This document shows, piece after piece, positions 59,233 to 64,000 of a DNA stretch of 64,000 nucleotides. How positions within the stretch are numbered: position 1 is the stretch's first letter; every line of letters begins with the position of its first letter. The stretch comes from Trametes villosa. Taxonomy: Eukaryota; Basidiomycota; Agaricomycetes; Polyporales; Polyporaceae. Under the pieces are notes generated by a model, which saw only the letters and a list, made by a program, of their open reading frames with translations, had not been told where the DNA came from and ran no database searches. Position numbers and translations under genes: made by a program. The DNA lies in the NCBI GenBank assembly GCA_002964805.2, contig PUDQ02000113.1, positions 682,001 through 746,000 on the forward strand, written 5' to 3'.

Positions 59233-59547
59233 AGGCCAGCAATGCCGCTCTTTACCACGCCTGATACTATCTACCGCTGTGAATTGTTACCTTGCATTTG
59301 CTCCTCGTTGCTTCGCTCCATGCCCGTCCGTGATATGACCCCGCTCTCGTGCTTTTTCACGCATTGTATACGTACCAATATTCATGTGATATCTTTGACA
59401 GAACGGTATGCTGTGAGTTCGTGCGAGGGAGCCTATTGTGGCTGTTTCGTAAACACAAGCTGGGGAAGCCAGCCGCGTTCCCAAACAAAGCGCTCCTAAT
59501 TTGCACCAGTACCATGACGTGCACGAGCACGCCGTCTTAGCTATGCC
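59233..59547. other. Intergenic stretch after the DDX60-type gene
   Basis: 315 bp between the helicase stop and the next start on the same strand. It is T-rich at first (3' untranslated region). Nothing else was recognised. Confidence 0.45.
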
Positions 59548-60663
59548 ATGGCATCTTTATTCCCCCCACCATGTCCACAGTTGCCCGAGTTCCAAAGCTT
59601 GCTCCTCAAAGGCCCCTACCACGCTTCGGCGCCCGTGCACCTGCTCTTATCCCATGCCATTGAGAATCCCGACGCAAAGGCGATTCTCGTAACACCCCAC
59701 CGGGCCTCGTTCAAAGATGCCCTCGTCGACCTGAGCGACGGTTGGCTGGACCGCCACAGCGGTCATGGGCGTGTCGCCTCTGCCAGCCGCCGGACTGAAA
59801 TCTTGTGAGTATCGTGAGCGGCGAAAGTGGCACGGCCGCGCTGATTGACCTCGGCGCCGCAGCTACCCACCGACCCTGGCCCATCTGCGCCTCTTGCTGT
59901 CGACGCTGCACGAGTACGACACGAAGCTCCATCACGAGAAGACGACGCTCGATACCGCGCCGAGCCTCCTCGTGTTGCACGAGATCTCCTCGTACTTCGA
60001 CGCGCACTCCTCCGAAACGACGTAGGTTCCGTGCGAGCATCGATAGCCACTCGAGCACTGAGAGCACGCCCCCACTTCCAGGGTCTCTGCGTATCTCTCC
60101 GTCATCTCGTCCGCGCTGGCCCTGACCAACTCGTGGTCCCCTCGAAGGTACGCTCCTCCTGCGCTCAGACGTTGCACGTGAGCTGACGGTCGGAGTCGTC
60201 TCGCAGCTCAGCGTGCTCGAAGCTGGTGGTGTTCGACTCCGGGCTGGCGGCGCTGAAGCTGCCCATCCTGCGCCCGCTCTCCTTCGAGGACAACACGCAC
60301 GACGTGCAGCGTCACCGCGATGCGCTGTCTACGCTACTGGAGCGATACTTTGAGTGGCAGGCAGACGCGCGTGTCCGTGAGTGCTGTCTTGACTATATGC
60401 GCCGTTCCTTGGATGGGAGAGCTGACTGCTGGAGGGCAGACGATGAGGGAGCACGCGGCGAGGCCTCCGTTGGGTCTGATGACGAGGATGCATCTCATCC
60501 AGTAGTCCGCTCGCTTACTTTGAAGCGCTGCCGTGGAGAAGAGGACGAGGGCGGGGCGGGTCTAGTCTGGCGCTGGACTGAAGTGGTGGAGACTCGAGAG
60601 AACGGCCGGCCGTATACCATGTTTCATTGGGAAGATGAGCGGGTTGAAATAGATGATACGTAA
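59548..60663 (+). CDS. Unrecognised protein, possibly with a degenerate RecA-like core
   Basis: Four exons: 59548-59804, 59863-60021, 60082-60147 and 60207-60663, giving 312 aa. The frame closes cleanly and donors and acceptors are good. The first half alternates hydrophobic strands and helices (SAPVHLLLSHAIENPDAKAI, LVTPHRASFKDALVDL, APSLLVLHEISSYFDAH, CSKLVVFDSGLAALKLPILR), a rhythm reminiscent of Rad51-paralog or SWSAP1-like proteins, but I find no Walker A motif. The second half is acidic and repetitive in Glu/Asp, with a short VRSLTLKRCRGEEDEGG stretch. No confident family assignment. Confidence 0.7.
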
Positions 60664-60915
60664 CTAATTTTCGCTGTGTACGAGACGGAGAGCGTTCCTT
60701 GTGCTGCCTCTGTCCTACCGCCTGCCACGCCTGGGTGTCTGATAGCCTCGTGGCCCATGTCGGCAAATGGCTAAGCATATGATAACCGGCCCATCAATAG
60801 ACGCCCGTGCGCGTCCCCCGCATTATTGCTACGCTCACGCCACGCTCATGCGGCAACGCCGTTCTCTCCACACCCTCGCGTCTCTGCCCCTGCTCCTGCC
60901 ACCACTACCTGCGTG

Positions 60916-62283
60916 ATGGAGTTCTACAACGACGTGGGCGAAGACCCGCTGAAGCCGACGCTGTTCGAGCTCGTCGCGCAAGAGCAGCTGCGCGACCTGC
61001 TGCAACCCGCACTGAAGTACGTGCTCTCGGTGAGCGGAACGCGTCCTGCCTGCTCCCTCTCTGCGCGGGGCTGACCGCGCCCCAGGTGTTCGCGCAATCG
61101 TACCCGCGGTACCTGCTGCGGATCGTGAACCGGCACGAGGAGTTCTACGCGCTGCTCATGTTCTTCGTCGAGAGGCACTACCTGCGCACGCAAGGTGCGT
61201 GTGTGCTTAGGTTCCCGCACTCGGTGTGGTTGGTTGACGGCGGCGGTGTTCTGCAGGCGCGTCGTTTGCGGAGAACTTCTATGGGCTGAAGCGGAGGCGA
61301 ACGCCGCTGTTCAAGACCGACCGGGCGCGGGCTGCGTCGGGCGGGGTGTTCGCGGAGGAGAAGTTGAGGGATACGGAGGTCTGGCGGTCGCTGCTACTCC
61401 TGGTGCGTGATGGTAACAGTCGTATGAGACCATGTGTGCTGAAACTATGCAGGTGGGCCTCCCTTATGCCCGTGCCAAGGCACAAGACTACTTTGAGGAG
61501 CTCGGAGGGGGCATCCAACATGATCTCATAGAAGAGAGCAGGCCAGCACCGGTTGATGAGGTACGTGCTCAGCGACGTATCCGTGGTTAATATATCAACG
61601 ATTCCTCAGTCGTGGAAGGGCCGTTGGAGGAGAGCGTACAAGGCGGCATACCCATGGCTGAACACGTCCTTCGAAGTTTGGCTGTTACTCTACAACGTCG
61701 CATACCTGTTCGAACGGACGCCGCACTATCGCCCCTGGCTGTCGTGGGTGGGCGTCGACTTGCGCCGCGTCAGCGCAGACGATCTGGTAAGGTTACGTAG
61801 TGCGCGGGCGGAACTATGCTTGACATGTCTTGCGTATAGCGTGCAGCACAAGCTGGAGTGCGCAAATCCACGAGACCGCCACCAAAGGGGATCCTCGCCA
61901 TTTTGAAGTACGCTCTGAGGAGATCACCGCGGCTGTTGCTCGACTCGCTGAAGGTGCTGCTGCCGACGGCGATATTCTTCATCAAGTTCCTTGAATGGTG
62001 GTATTCACCCTCGTCCCCCGCGCGCTCACTGTCGACGTCGCCGCTCGGGCCCGCCGTTCCGCCGCCAAGGCTGCTTCGGCCACATCCGCAGGGGATCCGG
62101 GTGGACGAGGTGGGGTACGGGGAGTGCGGGCTGTGCCGGGGGCCGCTAGCGAACGCGACGGCGTTTCCGTCTGGGTATGTGTTCTGCTACGGGTGCGCAC
62201 ACGAGCAGGTGGAGGGGCATGGGCGGTGCCCTGTGACGCTGTTGCCGGCGCGGATGTGGCAGCTGAGGAAAATCCTGGTGTAG
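60916..62283 (+). CDS. PEX12: PEX12, peroxisomal RING-type import ligase subunit
   Basis: Six exons: 60916-61029, 61086-61194, 61257-61402, 61453-61560, 61610-61786 and 61840-62283, giving 365 aa. Pex12 forms with Pex2 and Pex10 the ubiquitin ligase channel in the peroxisome membrane that recycles the receptor Pex5. The N-terminus MEFYNDVGEDPLKPTLFELV and the block RYLLRIVNRHEEFYALLMFF are typical, as is the membrane stretch FEVWLLLYNVAYLFERT. The C-terminal RING reads CGLCRGPLANATAFPSGYVF followed by CYGCAHEQVEGHGRCPVT, with the reduced set of metal ligands usual for Pex12. A Pro/Ser-rich segment lies between the last helix and the RING. A TIR element begins 9 bp after the stop. Confidence 0.93.
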
Positions 62284-62292
62284 CGTCCCAAT

Positions 62293-62720
62293 GGATGACT
62301 TCCCGTAAGGATCTAGAAATTTAGAATCGGTTCTAAATCGTTGGAGCGCCTGGATATGGCAAGTGTGCCGAGATACCGAGAGAGATTCAAGGTACGCCGG
62401 AGGGGCTGCCGAGTTCTAAACGCAAGAGGCGCCCAAAATCTAGAGAGGGGGGTCGACCCCCCCTTCTAAACCTCTAGACGCGCCGTAGACCACGGAACAG
62501 GAAGGAGACGGGCGCTTAACCGCCGAAAGAGGCATGTTTTTGGTGGGTGCCATCACAGAAATGCCATTTGCGTCGACCCACGCGGAGATGAGTCAGCGTG
62601 CCGAGCGGTCCCTCCCTTCGGGCGCTTCAGTGGCTCGCGTTCAGAGCCCGCTCGAGATCCGCCATCAGATGTGGATTTAGGATCGCTCCTAGATTTCTAA
62701 ATCCTTACGGGAAGTCATCC
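62293..62720. mobile_element. 428-bp TIR element (MITE) in the 3' flank of PEX12
   Basis: The ends are inverted copies: GGATGACTTCCCGTAAGGAT at 62293-62312 is matched in reverse complement at 62701-62720, and similarity continues about 27 bp farther with a few changes. AAT occurs directly outside both ends, a possible 3-bp target duplication as in PIF/Harbinger-type elements. There is no transposase frame. Because it lies 9 bp past the PEX12 stop, it probably forms part of that mRNA's 3' end. Confidence 0.8.
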
Positions 62721-63035
62721 AATATGATGTCGACGATTGAACGCACGTTCGTCCGATCTGATGTGCCGCGACCCGCGCTGTCGGGGCGATAATCGAGATG
62801 CGCGGGCGAGCGAGCGATCTGTCCATATATGGGTGCACGTGGGTGGGCGACTGCTTCTGCGCTCGCGCAAATACTCGGCCTTGTCCCGGACGGCCAATGG
62901 GTCCCCACCGCAGGCCGACTCGACCTCGCCGTTGCCTCGCTTCCACCGCATACACCTCCTCGCGCCCCGCTAGCTCCCACCGCCATGAAGGTCCTCTTCC
63001 CCGCACTCTTCCCCCCGCGCCCCCGCTGAACGCAC
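62721..63035. promoter_or_regulatory. Promoter and leader of the SPX-domain gene
   Basis: 315 bp between the TIR element and the SPX-gene ATG. The last 60 bp are C-rich. No clear TATA box was recognised. Confidence 0.4.
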
Positions 63036-64000
63036 ATGCAGTTCGGCAAGCAAATCCAGGCCGAACAGGTCCCCGGGTGGTCCGCCTACTACCTCGACTA
63101 CAAGGCTCTGAAGAAGATCATCTCCGCCCTTACCGCGAATAGGCCGCCGGCAGAGGCCGTCGCGTTCACACCCCCGAGCAATGTACGTATCTGCGCGCAT
63201 CCTACTACGCAAAGACGCGTCCAGTCTCGGCTCTCTGGCTAGCTCCGAAGTTACGCGTGTCTAGTCAAACGAGGGGTCGGTCACTACTACCCCGCACGCG
63301 TCGGTGACCCGGTGGCTGTAGAGTTAGCTAAAGCTAGCGTCGGGTCCTTGCAGAACCTACGGAATGCAATCTCACGTCATTCTACAGGACCCCATGCCGA
63401 CGGACGAGCCTCCATTATACGCCGCACTAGGCCAGGATGACGAGCGAGGGCCAAGCTTTCAGGCGCACAAGGCTGCATTCTTCTTCAAGTTGGAGCGGGA
63501 GCTGGAGAAGGTCCGATATCGCCCTCCCCCATTCCCCCCGGGCGCTGATGATGCCGCGCGCATAGATCAACGCGTTCTACCTGGAAAAGGAGGCCGAACT
63601 CAAGCTGCGCCTCGAGACGCTGCTCTCCAAGCGACGCGCGGCCGCCATGCGCGTCATGCCGGACCTGCTCGACGACGCGACGAAGAACCACGTCGAATGG
63701 AGTGCCGTCGAGGAGGGCTTCCGGCTGCTGGAGCGAGATATCGGGAAGCTGCAGGTAGATGCTAACGCCTGCGTCTCGCCGAGCTCATCATACACACCTC
63801 CCGCCTCTCCAGCAATTCGTTGAGATCAACGGCATGGGCTTCCGGAAGATCCTCAAGAAATGGGATAAGCGCTCCCGGTCGACCACGAAGGAGCTCTACC
63901 TCGCTCGTCAGGTCGAAGTGCAGCCAGTGTTCAACCGCCAGGTCCGTGTATGCTGTCGCGTGCCCCGTGAGGAAATGCTTGACATTTTCTTACTTGGCGT
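63036..64000 (+). CDS. SPX-domain protein, Pho81/Gde1-like (partial, runs off the window)
   Basis: Four exons are visible: 63036-63182, 63388-63510, 63566-63754 and 63813-63941, 196 codons so far, followed by an intron reaching the right edge. The N-terminus MQFGKQIQAEQVPGWSAYYL with YKALKKIISAL is the SPX opening, and HKAAFFFKLERELEKINAFY with FVEINGMGFRKILKKWDKRS provides the basic helices that bind inositol pyrophosphates. Extending only into the SPX part, it cannot be told whether ankyrin repeats and a GDPD domain (Pho81, Gde1) or transporter helices follow; the QxPGWSxYYLDYK form favours the Pho81/Gde1 group. The presumed role is phosphate sensing. Confidence 0.85.

Overview
This window reads as nuclear DNA from a filamentous basidiomycete, most likely an agaricomycete (a polypore-like fungus is my guess; no species is claimed). 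Genes are dense, on both strands, and cut by many introns of about 50-60 nt with GTRNGY donors and CTRAY branch points. The protein families include fungus-specific ones (KCH potassium transporter, ERMES subunit Mdm10, DUF6533 membrane proteins). I rebuilt gene models by hand from splice signals, reading frame and family similarity. I count 27 protein-coding genes, 26 complete to a stop and one cut by the right edge. Start and splice positions are predictions.

Layout. 0-15 kb holds housekeeping genes: KCH, DRG1 (with a TIR-bounded insert in one intron), a divergent pair of ribonucleotide reductase small-subunit genes sharing a promoter rich in ACGCGT boxes, a PAT-like acetyltransferase, VMA21, ALG8 and IMP4. 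15-25 kb is a head-to-tail array of seven paralogous GNAT acetyltransferases, all on the minus strand and all with the same seven-exon plan. 25-41 kb holds aspartyl aminopeptidase, a 651-bp TIR element with a perfect 8-bp target duplication, UTP12, a secreted RlpA-like protein, a trans-sulfuration-type PLP enzyme, a LOA1-like acyltransferase, a TVP38-like membrane protein and a UFE1/syntaxin-18 SNARE. 42-47 kb holds two DUF6533 paralogs separated by gene-poor DNA. 47-48 kb holds a candidate structured RNA next to a telomere-like tract, then SmG. 48-64 kb holds an RGG/disordered protein, MDM10, a DDX60-type helicase, an unrecognised gene, PEX12, a short TIR element and the start of an SPX-domain gene.

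The genes do not form one pathway. Recurring themes are nucleolar ribosome assembly (IMP4 and UTP12, both SSU-processome factors), ER and secretory-pathway upkeep (ALG8, VMA21, UFE1, TVP38, LOA1) and G1/S-type control of dNTP supply (the RNR pair with MCB boxes).

Points most worth a second look: (1) the DUF6533 paralogs, whose frames close only if 2-nt exons are accepted; (2) the RNR2 paralog whose predicted frame misses the conserved C-terminal DEDF tail; (3) the seven-gene GNAT array; (4) the MCB boxes that continue into the RNR2 introns; (5) the structured, TATA-preceded RNA candidate and its neighbouring telomere-like tract; (6) an in-frame TAG in the DDX60 N-terminal region.
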